This document shows, one piece after another, positions 1-9,611 of a DNA stretch of 64,000 bases. Position numbers and translations under genes: made by a program. The notes beneath the pieces are model-generated. The model searched no databases. It worked only from the letters and a program-made list of their open reading frames with translations, and was not told the origin of the DNA. Within the stretch, counting starts at the first letter, position 1, and each line of letters starts with the position of its first letter. Source of the DNA: Clostridioides difficile (GTDB taxonomy: Bacteria > Bacillota > Clostridia > Peptostreptococcales > Peptostreptococcaceae); NCBI GenBank assembly GCA_012955965.1, contig JABBZI010000011.1, forward strand, positions 1 through 64,000, read 5' to 3'.

Positions 1-15
1 TACAACTCTCTTAAA

Positions 16-124
16 TTTGCAGTGAGCGGCTAGTAGTGCAATTGATAACACTTATCAAACCTTCTCGATGCCTTATATTTCAACTGTTAAAGCATACTTA
101 AACAGAAAAATCGCACGCTGCAAA
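16..124. other. Three-way-junction-like inverted-repeat element
   Basis: A 13-bp outer stem (bases 16-28 against 112-124, one A.A mismatch and one G.T pair) encloses two hairpins: a perfect 7-bp stem with a 3-base loop at 42-58, and a stem at 84-105 with one mismatch. The base composition is visibly less AT-rich than the bases around it. No open reading frame of note crosses it. It could be a structured RNA on either strand or a DNA recombination/regulatory site belonging to the integrase that starts at 291. It matches no RNA family I recognise. Bases 125-290 are plain AT-rich leader for the integrase. Confidence 0.45.
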
Positions 125-290
125 ACTTCTATATTTTTATTATATCATAAATAGATTATTTTTGAATATTTGTAACAATTTATAATTTAATAAAAATAAA
201 TATTTTTTAATAAACTCTGAAAAATTTTTTCACTTGTTATAAAATATAATTAAGTAATTAATTCAAATTAACTCAAAGGGTGGTGCTCTT

Positions 291-1409
291 ATGGATATTA
301 AGTCAGCTTTCATAAGAAAAAGAAATGAAAAATTTCATGTATATGTGGAGTATGTGGAAGAAGAAACTGAGAAAAAGAAACAAAAAAGTTATGGAAGTTA
401 TGAAAAGAAAAAAGAGGCTGAAAAACATTTAATTGAAATAAAATCGACTATAAACAATAATAAGTTTGTTGCTCCAAGCAATATCACTGTAGTTGATAGG
501 TGCATCAAATATTTAGAAGATAAAAAAATAAATTTCTCTCCTAACACATTAAAAAACCGAAGATATATAATAAAAAATCAAATTCAACCATTTTTTGATG
601 AAATGAAATTAACCGATATTACACCTTCTATATTACAGACTTATATAAATACTATCTACAATAAAACTGCGCTAAACTCTGCAAAAAACATAGTAGGTTT
701 TTTAAAAGCTGTATTAAAAGAAGCATATAGATTGAAAGAAATACAAGAAAATATATGTGAATTTATAATAACACCAAGTAAAAGAGATACTACTACACAC
801 AATTTTTACACTAAAGAAGAAGCTAAATCCTTATTAGAAAAATCTAACAATACTATCTTATGTATTCCTATTTATCTCATGTTAACACTTGGATTACGTT
901 TTGGAGAAGCTGTAGCTCTTAGATGGTCTGATATAGAACTTGATAAGAAAATTGTACATGTAAATCAAATTTTAGTGTATGTTGATAGTGTTATAAGTTT
1001 TAAAGAGCCTAAAACATCAAAATCAAAGAGAACATTATCAGCACCTGATGAATTAATAAGTTTATTAAAAGAAGAAAAGCTAAAACAAAACAAATTAAAA
1101 TTACAAGGAATATTAAAAAATGAATTAGACCTAATATGTCTAAACTCAAAATTCAAACCTTGGACTCAACCAAATTTTTGTATACCTTTTAAAAGACTAT
1201 TAAAAAATAATAATCTTCGAGATATAAAGATACATGAATTAAGACATACAAATGCAAGCTTACTTCTTCTAGCTGGAACCAACATAAAAATAATTTCTGA
1301 AAGATTAGGACATACAGATATAAAAATAACTATGAATAGATATTCTCACATTTTAGATGAAATGGATAAAGAAGCATCTGAGAATATAAGCAATGTTCTC
1401 TTTAAATAA
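291..1409 (+). CDS. Tyrosine-family phage/ICE integrase
   Basis: A complete 372-residue tyrosine recombinase that would catalyse site-specific integration or excision of a mobile element. Residues about 1-60 look like the arm-site-binding N-terminal domain. Residues 65-155 are the SAM-like core-binding domain. The catalytic set is intact: Arg203 in GLRFGEA, Lys near 241-244, His315-x-x-Arg318 in HELRH, His341 in RLGH, and nucleophile Tyr351. The ATG follows AAGGGTGGTG. No excisionase, relaxase, capsid or other mobile-element gene is next to it; the next gene is a metabolic amidohydrolase. It is either the only surviving gene of a lost element or the edge of one lying left of the window. A decayed copy of its start lies at 54569-54658. 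Function by family is secure; the DNA target is unknown. Confidence 0.9.
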   Translation: MDIKSAFIRKRNEKFHVYVEYVEEETEKKKQKSYGSYEKKKEAEKHLIEIKSTINNNKFVAPSNITVVDRCIKYLEDKKINFSPNTLKNRRYIIKNQIQPFFDEMKLTDITPSILQTYINTIYNKTALNSAKNIVGFLKAVLKEAYRLKEIQENICEFIITPSKRDTTTHNFYTKEEAKSLLEKSNNTILCIPIYLMLTLGLRFGEAVALRWSDIELDKKIVHVNQILVYVDSVISFKEPKTSKSKRTLSAPDELISLLKEEKLKQNKLKLQGILKNELDLICLNSKFKPWTQPNFCIPFKRLLKNNNLRDIKIHELRHTNASLLLLAGTNIKIISERLGHTDIKITMNRYSHILDEMDKEASENISNVLFK

Positions 1410-1410
1410 T

Positions 1411-1490
1411 GTTCAGTTTTATGTCAGTTAAATGTCAGTTAACATCATATTTTTCTTAAATATTAGCTAAATGTCAGTTGAATGTCAGTA
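1411..1490 (+). repeat. Short direct repeats after the integrase
   Basis: Four copies of ATGTCAGTT or a one-base variant stand in two close pairs (1421-1429, 1432-1440, 1471-1479 and the variant ending in A at 1482-1490), with a weaker GTTCAGTT at 1411. The pair spacing is 11 bases. Short, closely spaced direct repeats beside an integrase gene are typical of arm-type integrase sites, so this may be one arm of the attachment site. That role is inferred. Confidence 0.5.
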
Positions 1491-1664
1491 GCATGTATCT
1501 TAAGATATGATAGCAAACAACTGTATTTCACCACTATTTACTATTATATAATAGAATTTATATCTCAAATTTGATATAATACATATGGTAAAATTTTAAT
1601 TTATAAGACTAAAAGATGACCTACATATATTAAAATTAACAAATTTAAAACTAAGGAGACTTAT

Positions 1665-2942
1665 ATGTTAAAGGCAATAAAAGGAAATATAATTTTCACA
1701 AAAACTTCAGATGCTTTCACAGTATTTGAAAATAATTACATTATACTGGACAAAGGCAAAGTAATAGGAATCTTTAAAGAAATACCCAAAGAATATAAAA
1801 ATATAGAAATAATAGATTACACTGATAAACTTATAATACCTGGCATGAATGACCTTCATTGTCATGCATCTCAATTTAAAAATCTAGGAATGGCTATGGA
1901 TAAAGAACTTCTACCATGGCTTGAAACTTATACATTTCCAGAAGAATCGAATTATGCAGATATAGAATATGCAACAAAAATGTATAAAAAATTTGTGAAA
2001 GAAGTTTGGAAATCTGGAACTACAAGAATAACTGTATTTGCTACAGTACATAAGGAAGCTTCTATGAGACTTATGGATATATTCAAAGAGGTTGGACTTG
2101 GAGCATACGTTGGCAAAGTAAATATGAATATGAATTGTCCTGACACCTTATTAGAAAATACCTATGATTCTATTGCTGAAACAGAAGAAATTATAAACAA
2201 ATACAATGATACAGATTCTATTGTAAAACCAATCATAACTCCTAGATTTATACCAAGCTGTACAAGTGAACTTTTAAAAGGCCTCGGTGATTTATGTTTA
2301 AAATATAATATTCCTATGCAATCACACTTATCTGAAAATCATGATGAAATTGAATGGGTTAAAAGTTTAGAGCCTAAATCTAAATTTTATGGAGATGCCT
2401 ATAATAGATATAATTTATTTGGTCAGACTCCTACACTAATGGCTCACTGTATTCATTGCTCTCAGGAAGAAATAGATTTAATGAAAGAAAATAATGTTAT
2501 GGCAGTTCACTGTCCAGCTTCTAATTTTAATGTTGGTAGTGGAGCTATGCCTATTAGAAAATTACTTGATAATAATATTAAATTAGCTCTTGGGTCAGAT
2601 ATAAGTGGTGGACATACTTTGTCAATATTTAAAGCCATAGTATCTGCAATACAGTTATCTAAATTATATTGGGTAAATTCTGGCAAGAAGTGTAATTTCT
2701 TATCCTTATCTGAAGCTTTTTATATTGCAACAAAAAGTGGAGGAAGTTTCTTTGGAAAAGTTGGTAGCTTTGAAGAAGATTATGATTTTGATGCATTAAT
2801 TATTGATGATTCAGATTTGAATCATGCTAATTATTCTATACTTGAAAGACTTGAAAGATTTATCTATGTTGGTGATGATAGAAATATCATTCATAGATAT
2901 GTATGCGGAAAATTAGTTGAAGAACCTAGTATAGAATTATAA
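1665..2942 (+). CDS. guaD: Guanine deaminase (amidohydrolase superfamily)
   Basis: A 425-residue zinc amidohydrolase, most like guanine deaminase, which converts guanine to xanthine and ammonia in purine salvage. The metal ligands are visible: His65-x-His67 in DLHCHASQ, His221 in HLSENHDE, His261 in HCIHC and Asp312 in GSDISGG. The stretch HCPASNFNVGSG (282-293) is characteristic of guanine deaminases and related chlorohydrolases. Length is normal for the family, there is no signal peptide, and the protein should be cytosolic. The ATG is preceded by AAGGAG. It stands alone between the integrase and a strong terminator. A related aminohydrolase specificity cannot be excluded from sequence alone. 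Confidence 0.82.
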   Translation: MLKAIKGNIIFTKTSDAFTVFENNYIILDKGKVIGIFKEIPKEYKNIEIIDYTDKLIIPGMNDLHCHASQFKNLGMAMDKELLPWLETYTFPEESNYADIEYATKMYKKFVKEVWKSGTTRITVFATVHKEASMRLMDIFKEVGLGAYVGKVNMNMNCPDTLLENTYDSIAETEEIINKYNDTDSIVKPIITPRFIPSCTSELLKGLGDLCLKYNIPMQSHLSENHDEIEWVKSLEPKSKFYGDAYNRYNLFGQTPTLMAHCIHCSQEEIDLMKENNVMAVHCPASNFNVGSGAMPIRKLLDNNIKLALGSDISGGHTLSIFKAIVSAIQLSKLYWVNSGKKCNFLSLSEAFYIATKSGGSFFGKVGSFEEDYDFDALIIDDSDLNHANYSILERLERFIYVGDDRNIIHRYVCGKLVEEPSIEL

Positions 2943-3006
2943 TAAAAATTTTAATCATGTAAAATTTATCCATATAATCTGTTTCATTTATATAACTACT
3001 ATGAAT

Positions 3007-3057
3007 AAAAGAGTATATTTTAAATCTCAAATTATAGATTTAAAATATACTCTTTTT
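3007..3057 (+). terminator. Terminator after guaD
   Basis: Perfect 21-bp inverted repeat (3007-3027 and 3036-3056) with an 8-base loop, ending in a T-run on the plus strand and starting with an A-run, so it can act on both strands. Confidence 0.85.
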
Positions 3058-3218
3058 AGCTTATTTATAATTTTAGTGAATATAACATATTTTCACTAAT
3101 ATAATTTTCTATAATATAATCTACCCTTTACATTTAGGATTATATATATGTATCTATATATTAAGCCAAGATACTTATAGTTTTATAGAATTAATTAGCT
3201 CCTTTTTTGTAATTAATA

Positions 3219-3947
3219 TTAAGCTTTACTTTTATTGTATGATTTACATACACTAAGTATTAAGATTACACCTATAACTCCAAGAATCATTCTACTTATC
3301 AAAAACTCCACTGGCACATCAAATGCAAGATTCCCCATCCTATCTGCAACTTTATTTTCTATTATAGAATTTACAAGACTCTTGCCAGATATAATAGATA
3401 ATACATTTGAATTTGTTAAAAGAAATGTTATTGGAATAAAAATATATAGTAAGTTTCCATTTATATTTCCAATAAACATACCTACACCTGATACAAATAA
3501 TACTGATGGTATTAAAATAAGTAGTATTGGTTTTATAAGAGTTTCAAAATTATTAAATTGAAATAATCTACTGTAAAAAATAAAACTTATTGCAATTACA
3601 ACTATAACTGTTAGAAGATACGCAGCCGCTATTGTAATACTTTTTAAACAAAAATATGTTGTAGGCTTTATCTTAGTTGTCATAGTAATTGTTCTTACTG
3701 CTTCTTCTTTTTTTGAAAATATATATGTACAAAACATAAGAACTATAACAAGTAAAAATGGATTTACATCAAGTAGAAAACTAGAATAACTCCATTCTGA
3801 AAATGGTGCTGTATCATTTAAACCATAGATTGTCTTTGTCTTAAGTATATTGTAGGAGAACCATCCTGTTATTAATAGTAAAACTAAATAAACCTTAGAG
3901 AATAATAATCTCTTCATTTCATATCTTATTATTTTTAAATTATTCAA
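3219..3947 (-). CDS. ABC-2 type transporter permease
   Basis: A 242-residue integral membrane protein with about six hydrophobic segments, resembling the membrane half of an ABC-2 exporter. It has no catalytic motif. The likely start is a TTG at 3947, nine bases after a GGAGG that lies inside the end of the preceding gene. The two reading frames overlap by 8 bases, so translation is probably coupled. An internal ATG at 3914 is a weaker alternative. It is the last gene of the operon made by the ATPase at 6180-7055 and the peptidase-fused permease at 3940-6180. The substrate is unknown; the regulator-kinase pair just upstream suggests a response to envelope stress or antimicrobial peptides. Confidence 0.8.
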   Translation of the reverse strand: MNNLKIIRYEMKRLLFSKVYLVLLLITGWFSYNILKTKTIYGLNDTAPFSEWSYSSFLLDVNPFLLVIVLMFCTYIFSKKEEAVRTITMTTKIKPTTYFCLKSITIAAAYLLTVIVVIAISFIFYSRLFQFNNFETLIKPILLILIPSVLFVSGVGMFIGNINGNLLYIFIPITFLLTNSNVLSIISGKSLVNSIIENKVADRMGNLAFDVPVEFLISRMILGVIGVILILSVCKSYNKSKA

Positions 3948-6180
3948 GATTCAATTCCTCCTCTGTAAGATTACAAGCTTTCAAGAAATCATCATATTTT
4001 AATATATTGTACTTGTACTTGTTATACAAATCTTTAAGAATATTTTCAAACTTGTCTTCTCCTAAAATTTCTTCTGCCTTCAAAAGTTGTAATGGCATCT
4101 TATTATATAGAAGTCTCATAGAATTAGGTGATAGTATATTGAATACATAGTTTTCAGGCAATTTTTCTAAATATTGAGGATTATTCATATAGAAATTTCT
4201 GTTAAGCATGTCATTTTCTTTTTTCCAATTATCTATACTTTTTTTACTATATTCTTTTCCATATTCATACTCCATAAATTTATTAGTTGCATAATTTGTT
4301 ATACCTTCTGCTGACCAAGGAGGTACCATTTGGTCAAGTTGCACTATAATTCCCCACCATTGATGGCATATTTCATGTGCCAAGACTTCAGCTCCATTAC
4401 TGCCTTCTCCTAAATTATCAAATGTGTTTGAATTAAATACATTCTCATCTATGTAGCTTATATTCTCATATGCTTTTCCTCCAGAGAACATTCCTGATGA
4501 AGCTCCTCCTTCCACTATTTTAAGTGGTATAACTTTATAACTATCTAATTCTCCATAATACTTTGTATAAAAATTTATAGAATCTTTTATGATTTTCTCT
4601 GCATTTAGTTTATTTATTTTACTTTCATCTTTTTTATTATAATAAAACTGTGTTTTAATACCACCTGCTTGTATATCTTTTCTCACATAGTCTGCAGCTA
4701 TTATAGTTAATTTTGTTCCCTGTGTATTAAATTTCCATGTACATTCATTATTGTTCTTATCAACTTTTATCTTTTCTGTACTGATGCCACTTGTTATTGG
4801 TGTTATACCTGTAGGTAAAATTATACTCCCATGAACCATTGATTCCATTGTATTCATAATATCAATTTTAGGTTTTGGAAATACTGAACTGTTGCTTAAT
4901 ATAACTTTCTCTCTACTTATTACATCTCCCATAAGTACATCTTGAAACAGTTGGTCATTTATCAATTTCCCTCCATATTTAATTTCAATTTTAAGTTTTT
5001 TATCTTTAGTTGTATTTATACTAAATCTATTTGTTGCTTGCTTTTTCTTAGAAATATCAAATTCAACTTTCTTTCCATTTATCTTGATATATTCAATGTT
5101 ATATCCAGGATTTAAGTCAAAGTCCAGTTTTTGCTCCTTTCCACTAATATTTTCCATAGTGTATTCTACTTTTCCATCTAAACTTGCTTTTTTAGGATTT
5201 ACTTTTAAATTAAGAATTGAATCAAGTAGTTTTATATTTTTATTTAACTTTTCCTCAGCTCTAGTGGCCATAACTACACTTGAACCAGACTTCTTATCTG
5301 TTACATTTTCCATTTTAATTGGAGGAGAATCATCATAATATGGCTCAAGTGCATATATACTATAAGAACCAGCAATCACTACTATAGTTAAAACTAATAA
5401 TGGTATCTTCTTTACATTAATCAATATAGATGAAAAAATATTTTTTTCATATTTTCTTGTACACATTACTCCCACTAAATATATTGATATTGAGACGAAG
5501 CTCCAAAGTAATCTATTCCAATATAATGTTCTCAGTGATAAAGCATTTCCAAAACTAGAAGAGTAAATAGTAACCTTAGTTTGTACCCAGTCTATAAGGT
5601 AACTATCTTTTATATTCATAGATAAGAATACTAGAATAAGTATCATAATAAGGCTTAAATCAATACGTCTTGTTATAGAATAAAATCCTGCTGAAAATAA
5701 AATGCTAAACAATATAGCTGGTAACATCAAAATCAAATAATTTATCATATAAATATTTAAACTAAAATTTTCACCCATCTTAATAATAGAATATGGAAAA
5801 CATATAATCATTGAAATTATTATAGCCACTATAGCAGATATAATAATTGAAATTACTCTAGCTAAATTAATACTTTTCGCATCCATAATAGTTTCTATGA
5901 TGCCATTGGTTTTATTCCTATAGATACTATCCATCTCATATATTGTAAACATCGAAAATAAAACTGTTCCTATTAAAGCTCCTAGTTTTGCTGGCTTAAT
6001 CAAAATAGATATGCTTAAACTAAATACTTGCTCCGAACTACCATGTGGCAATGCTTTAGACATTTCATATATTATTATTGATATTACTGGAACTAATGTT
6101 ATTATCAATATAAAAGCCCATGTAATCTTTGAACTAAAAAGTCTCTTTATCTCATCTTTGATAAATTTAATTGATTGCAT
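3940..6180 (-). CDS. ABC permease fused to an M1-type metallopeptidase domain
   Basis: A 746-residue protein with two parts. Residues 1-270 are hydrophobic, with several membrane segments like an ABC-2 permease. The C-terminal half is a soluble gluzincin (peptidase M1) domain, with HEICH at 602-606 and the third zinc ligand Glu625 in WSAEGITNY, exactly the HExxH-18-E spacing of the family. The usual upstream GxMEN exopeptidase motif is not obvious; a glycine/serine-rich stretch GGASSGMFSGGKAY stands roughly where it should be. The start ATG overlaps the ATPase stop as TAATG and follows AGGAGGAG. With the ATPase and the second permease it should form a membrane export complex with the peptidase facing outside. 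Such permease-peptidase fusions occur in Firmicutes but their substrates are largely unknown. Confidence 0.85.
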   Translation of the reverse strand: MQSIKFIKDEIKRLFSSKITWAFILIITLVPVISIIIYEMSKALPHGSSEQVFSLSISILIKPAKLGALIGTVLFSMFTIYEMDSIYRNKTNGIIETIMDAKSINLARVISIIISAIVAIIISMIICFPYSIIKMGENFSLNIYMINYLILMLPAILFSILFSAGFYSITRRIDLSLIMILILVFLSMNIKDSYLIDWVQTKVTIYSSSFGNALSLRTLYWNRLLWSFVSISIYLVGVMCTRKYEKNIFSSILINVKKIPLLVLTIVVIAGSYSIYALEPYYDDSPPIKMENVTDKKSGSSVVMATRAEEKLNKNIKLLDSILNLKVNPKKASLDGKVEYTMENISGKEQKLDFDLNPGYNIEYIKINGKKVEFDISKKKQATNRFSINTTKDKKLKIEIKYGGKLINDQLFQDVLMGDVISREKVILSNSSVFPKPKIDIMNTMESMVHGSIILPTGITPITSGISTEKIKVDKNNNECTWKFNTQGTKLTIIAADYVRKDIQAGGIKTQFYYNKKDESKINKLNAEKIIKDSINFYTKYYGELDSYKVIPLKIVEGGASSGMFSGGKAYENISYIDENVFNSNTFDNLGEGSNGAEVLAHEICHQWWGIIVQLDQMVPPWSAEGITNYATNKFMEYEYGKEYSKKSIDNWKKENDMLNRNFYMNNPQYLEKLPENYVFNILSPNSMRLLYNKMPLQLLKAEEILGEDKFENILKDLYNKYKYNILKYDDFLKACNLTEEELNLE

Positions 6181-7055
6181 TACTTTATCTCCTCCTCAGA
6201 TATCAAAAACATATATGCATCCTCTAATGATGGTTCAACAGGTATTGCGAACTCTGGAAGCTTATGACTTACAATACGATATGAAGTCCCTGTAGTAGTA
6301 AGAATGTTTGATGTAACCTTAAACTTATTTTTTTTATTACTATGTATTTCTCCTTTTTTGTCTTCATAAACTCCAACATGCCCTTTTGCTTTTTTAATCA
6401 ACTCTTCAGAACTTCCATCAAATAGTACATTTCCTTTATTTATTACTATCAGTCTATTACATACAGATTGAACATCTTCTATAATATGTGTGGACAATAT
6501 TACAATTTTATCTCTTGAGTTTTTTGAGAATAAGTTACGGAAATTTATTCGTTCTTCTGGGTCTAATCCAACTGTAGGTTCATCCAGTATTAGTAGCTCT
6601 GGATTTCCCATTATTGCTTGAGCAATTCCTATTCTCTGTTTTTGACCACCTGATAAAGTTTTAATCTTTGAATTTCTTTTATCTAATAAGTTAGTTTGAG
6701 TTATAACCTCTTCTATTATCTTTTTTGTATTCTTATTAATACCTTTTAAAACTGACATGTATTCAAGAAATTGATATACAGTCAGTTCATCATATAATCC
6801 AAATTCTTGTGGCAAATATCCTAACTTGCTTTTTAGTTCTATTTCACACTGTTGAAGTGGTTTTCCATTTACTACAATCTGACCTGATGTTTGTAATATT
6901 CTTGAAGTCAAAAGCTTCATTAAAGTACTTTTTCCTGCTCCATTAGGTCCAAGTAAACCTATCAAATTTGGACTTTCAAGGCTAATATTTATATCTTTTA
7001 ATGCTCTCTTCCCTGCCTTATAAGTCATATTTAAATTTTTAACATCAATTTTCAT
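6180..7055 (-). CDS. ABC transporter ATP-binding protein
   Basis: A 291-residue ATPase subunit. Walker A GPNGAGKST (about 36-44), signature LSGGQKQR and Walker B LLILDEPTVGLDP are all present, followed by an H-loop in LSTHIIEDV. The C-terminal 80 residues are the extension often seen in ABC-2 exporter ATPases. It is the first gene of a three-gene operon and its stop overlaps the next start by one base. The ATG is preceded by AAGGTGAG. It powers the two membrane subunits encoded downstream; the exported substrate is not identifiable. Confidence 0.93.
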   Translation of the reverse strand: MKIDVKNLNMTYKAGKRALKDINISLESPNLIGLLGPNGAGKSTLMKLLTSRILQTSGQIVVNGKPLQQCEIELKSKLGYLPQEFGLYDELTVYQFLEYMSVLKGINKNTKKIIEEVITQTNLLDKRNSKIKTLSGGQKQRIGIAQAIMGNPELLILDEPTVGLDPEERINFRNLFSKNSRDKIVILSTHIIEDVQSVCNRLIVINKGNVLFDGSSEELIKKAKGHVGVYEDKKGEIHSNKKNKFKVTSNILTTTGTSYRIVSHKLPEFAIPVEPSLEDAYMFLISEEEIK

Positions 7056-7181
7056 ACTTCACTCACCTTTCATTTTTTGATTTCTTATTTACAATTTTTA
7101 TTATATAAATGAAATATGTAGTTAAGATGTTCTCAATTTGTTTTTTACATGGTAACTAAATATCCTTGATCTATATACTTA

Positions 7182-7250
7182 TCAAAAAATAACCCTATAC
7201 CAAAAATTTAAATTAACTTTAAAAATTTTAGTATAGAGTCATTTTATTGA
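7182..7250 (-). terminator. Terminator after the histidine kinase
   Basis: A long imperfect inverted repeat (arms about 7182-7209 and 7221-7250) with an AT-rich loop, followed on the minus strand by a T-run. It separates the regulator/kinase genes from the ABC operon, so the ABC genes probably have their own promoter in 7056-7180. Confidence 0.65.
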
Positions 7251-7261
7251 TAAAATATTTA

Positions 7262-8749
7262 CTACAATTTATCTTTTAATACAACAGGAAATATAGCTGT
7301 AAACTTTACACCTTTTGATGTATTTTCAATCTTATATTTGATTCTATGCATATCAAATATAATTTTAATAATATATAATCCCAAACCACTTCCTCCAGAT
7401 TGTCTACTTCGTGATTTATCTACTCGATAAAATGGATTAAATATATTTTCCATATCAGTTTCACATATAAATGCGTTTGAGTTCTCAACCTCAAGAACCC
7501 CACACTCATTATTATTATAAAAATCTATACTTACTAAAGAGCCCTTTTCTGAGTGTTTAATTGAATTATTAATAATATTAGAAATAGCTTTTTTCATCAA
7601 TTTTACATCTACAGAAGAGTATATTTTTTTTTCTATATTATTAATAATATCTATATTTTTATTCGTTGCTAGCATTGAATAGTTTTGTATTGATTGTTGA
7701 ATTAATGAACCTATATTGATTTCAACTTCATTTAATTTAAATCCTGGTGATTCCATCCTAGAAATATCAAGAATTTCACGTACCATCTCTTCCATAGTTT
7801 CTACTACTTTAAATGAGTGCTTTAAATAAGTATCTCTATCTTTGTACATACCAATATTATATATCATTCCTTCAAGTTGACCTTTTATAATAGTAATTGG
7901 TGTTTTTAACTCATGAGATACAGCCACAAAGAAAGCTCTTCTACTTATTTCATTCTTTCTCTCTTTTTCAATATCTTCTTGAAGTTTTAAGTTTGCATCT
8001 TCAAGATTATTAAGTGTAATTGATAGGTTATATGCAAGTTCATTTAAACTTAACGCAAGAGACCCTATTTCATCACTACTATCTACATCACATCTATCAT
8101 CTAGACTCATTTGAGCAATTTTTTTTGCAGTTTTACTTATCTTAACAACAGGTTTTGTAATCATACGAGAATAAATAAAAGCAGTTACAAGTGATACTAT
8201 TAAAATCATTATTGCAACTATTGGTATAAGTTTTAGTAAAATTACAGATACTTCATCAATTGCCTTCAACTTTGGTGTGATAAAGATAACATATTCATCA
8301 GAACTATCTTTAAATTTAATATTAGTTGTTATTGTACTTGAATAACTACGTTCTGAAATTTGATTATTATTTAAGTATTTATATAAAAAATTATTTTCAT
8401 TAAATATACTTTTTTGATTCTTATCTAATGCAGTATTTACATCCTCTTGTTTTTTGTATCTTACATTAGATGGTATCTTTACTACTTCTCCATTTTTAGT
8501 TAAACTAATATATACATCGTTTTTGACTATAAAGTCATAAAATTTAAATGCTGAATCTTCATATTTTGTTTTTTCAATATCTTTAGCAAATTTCTCTAAA
8601 TTTTTTTTTATATCATCTGTTAAATATAACTTATATGTTTTTGGCATTGACATCATGATAAACATATAAATTAATGTACATGATAAAATGAGTATCAATG
8701 TTGTACCAAAAAAAACTTTCCTACTTAGACTTTTCTTAATCCAATACAT
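7262..8749 (-). CDS. Membrane sensor histidine kinase
   Basis: A kinase of about 495 residues. Membrane segment one is at about 13-35, then an extracellular sensor of about 135 residues, membrane segment two at about 170-195, a HAMP linker, the phospho-acceptor box with VSHELKTPI, and a HATPase domain with N box INNSIKHS and G boxes around SGGSGLGLYI. The ATG at 8749 is preferred over the TTG one codon earlier because GGGGTAGGG lies about ten bases before it. It overlaps the end of the response regulator gene by 14 bases, so the pair is translationally coupled. It should sense an envelope signal and phosphorylate the regulator, whose likely target is the ABC operon just downstream. Confidence 0.9.
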   Translation of the reverse strand: MYWIKKSLSRKVFFGTTLILILSCTLIYMFIMMSMPKTYKLYLTDDIKKNLEKFAKDIEKTKYEDSAFKFYDFIVKNDVYISLTKNGEVVKIPSNVRYKKQEDVNTALDKNQKSIFNENNFLYKYLNNNQISERSYSSTITTNIKFKDSSDEYVIFITPKLKAIDEVSVILLKLIPIVAIMILIVSLVTAFIYSRMITKPVVKISKTAKKIAQMSLDDRCDVDSSDEIGSLALSLNELAYNLSITLNNLEDANLKLQEDIEKERKNEISRRAFFVAVSHELKTPITIIKGQLEGMIYNIGMYKDRDTYLKHSFKVVETMEEMVREILDISRMESPGFKLNEVEINIGSLIQQSIQNYSMLATNKNIDIINNIEKKIYSSVDVKLMKKAISNIINNSIKHSEKGSLVSIDFYNNNECGVLEVENSNAFICETDMENIFNPFYRVDKSRSRQSGGSGLGLYIIKIIFDMHRIKYKIENTSKGVKFTAIFPVVLKDKL

Positions 8750-9416
8750 CAACTCTATACCCTACCCCTCTTATTGTTTCTATGTAATCTACATTGAGCT
8801 TTTTTCTAAGATTTTTTATATGTGTATCTACAACTCTTTCATCACCTAAAAAATCGTATTTCCAAAGATTATTTATTAAATTTTCCCTAGTAAGCACTCG
8901 TCCTTTGTGCTCTATTAATTCTTTTAAAACTTCAAATTCTCTGGCAGTCAATTCAATCTTTTTCCCATTTACAAAAACTTTATATCCTTCAACATCAATA
9001 TTTATATCTTTATATGATAAAAACTCTCTATTTTCATAACTGTCTTCTTTATCATTAGCTCTCCTTAACACTGCCTCAACTCTTTTAAGTAACACTATTG
9101 TGGAAAAAGGCTTTGTTATATAATCATCCACTTTCAATTCAAAACCTTTTACTTGGTCTGTTTCTTCATCTAGTGCTGTAAGTATAATAATTGGAATATT
9201 AGATTCATTTCTTATCATTTCACAAACTACAAACCCGTCTATCTTTGGCATAAGTATATCTACTAGAATTAAATCAAATTGAGATTTTTTAAACTTTTCA
9301 ATACCATCAAGACCGTCTTTTGCTGTTATAATAAAGTATCCTGCATTTTCTAAAAATGCTTTTATTATATTTTGTATGTCTATATCATCTTCTATAATTA
9401 ATATTCTTTTTGACAA
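8736..9416 (-). CDS. OmpR/PhoB-family response regulator
   Basis: A response regulator of about 226 residues. The receiver domain begins SKRILIIEDDID, with acceptor Asp in LILVDILMPKIDG, conserved Thr in ILTALD and Lys in DDYITKPF. The C-terminal winged-helix DNA-binding domain ends with RVVDTHIKNLRKKL and IRGVGYRV. The start is set at a TTG (9416) because GGGGGA lies at ideal spacing and family members begin right before KRILIIEDD; an ATG seven codons upstream (9437) lacks a good ribosome site. It pairs with the overlapping kinase gene. Confidence 0.9.
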   Translation of the reverse strand: MSKRILIIEDDIDIQNIIKAFLENAGYFIITAKDGLDGIEKFKKSQFDLILVDILMPKIDGFVVCEMIRNESNIPIIILTALDEETDQVKGFELKVDDYITKPFSTIVLLKRVEAVLRRANDKEDSYENREFLSYKDINIDVEGYKVFVNGKKIELTAREFEVLKELIEHKGRVLTRENLINNLWKYDFLGDERVVDTHIKNLRKKLNVDYIETIRGVGYRVDVLD

Positions 9417-9611
9417 ATTTATCCCCCATTTCTGCATCTATAAATTTTAGATTGTATATTTAAATTATATCTTATCTTTATGTTTTTAATGTGTAGCATA
9501 AAATCCACAACTTAAATACTTCTCATATTATATATTTGGAAAAATGTAGGGTCAATAGTATAGTCTACTGTAAATTTTTCCATAAATATCTATATGTTTT
9601 TCTTTATTTTT

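Noticed and set aside
1411-1490. Possible mini CRISPR array
   Set aside because: The repeat unit is only about 9 bases, the spacing is irregular and no cas gene is present.
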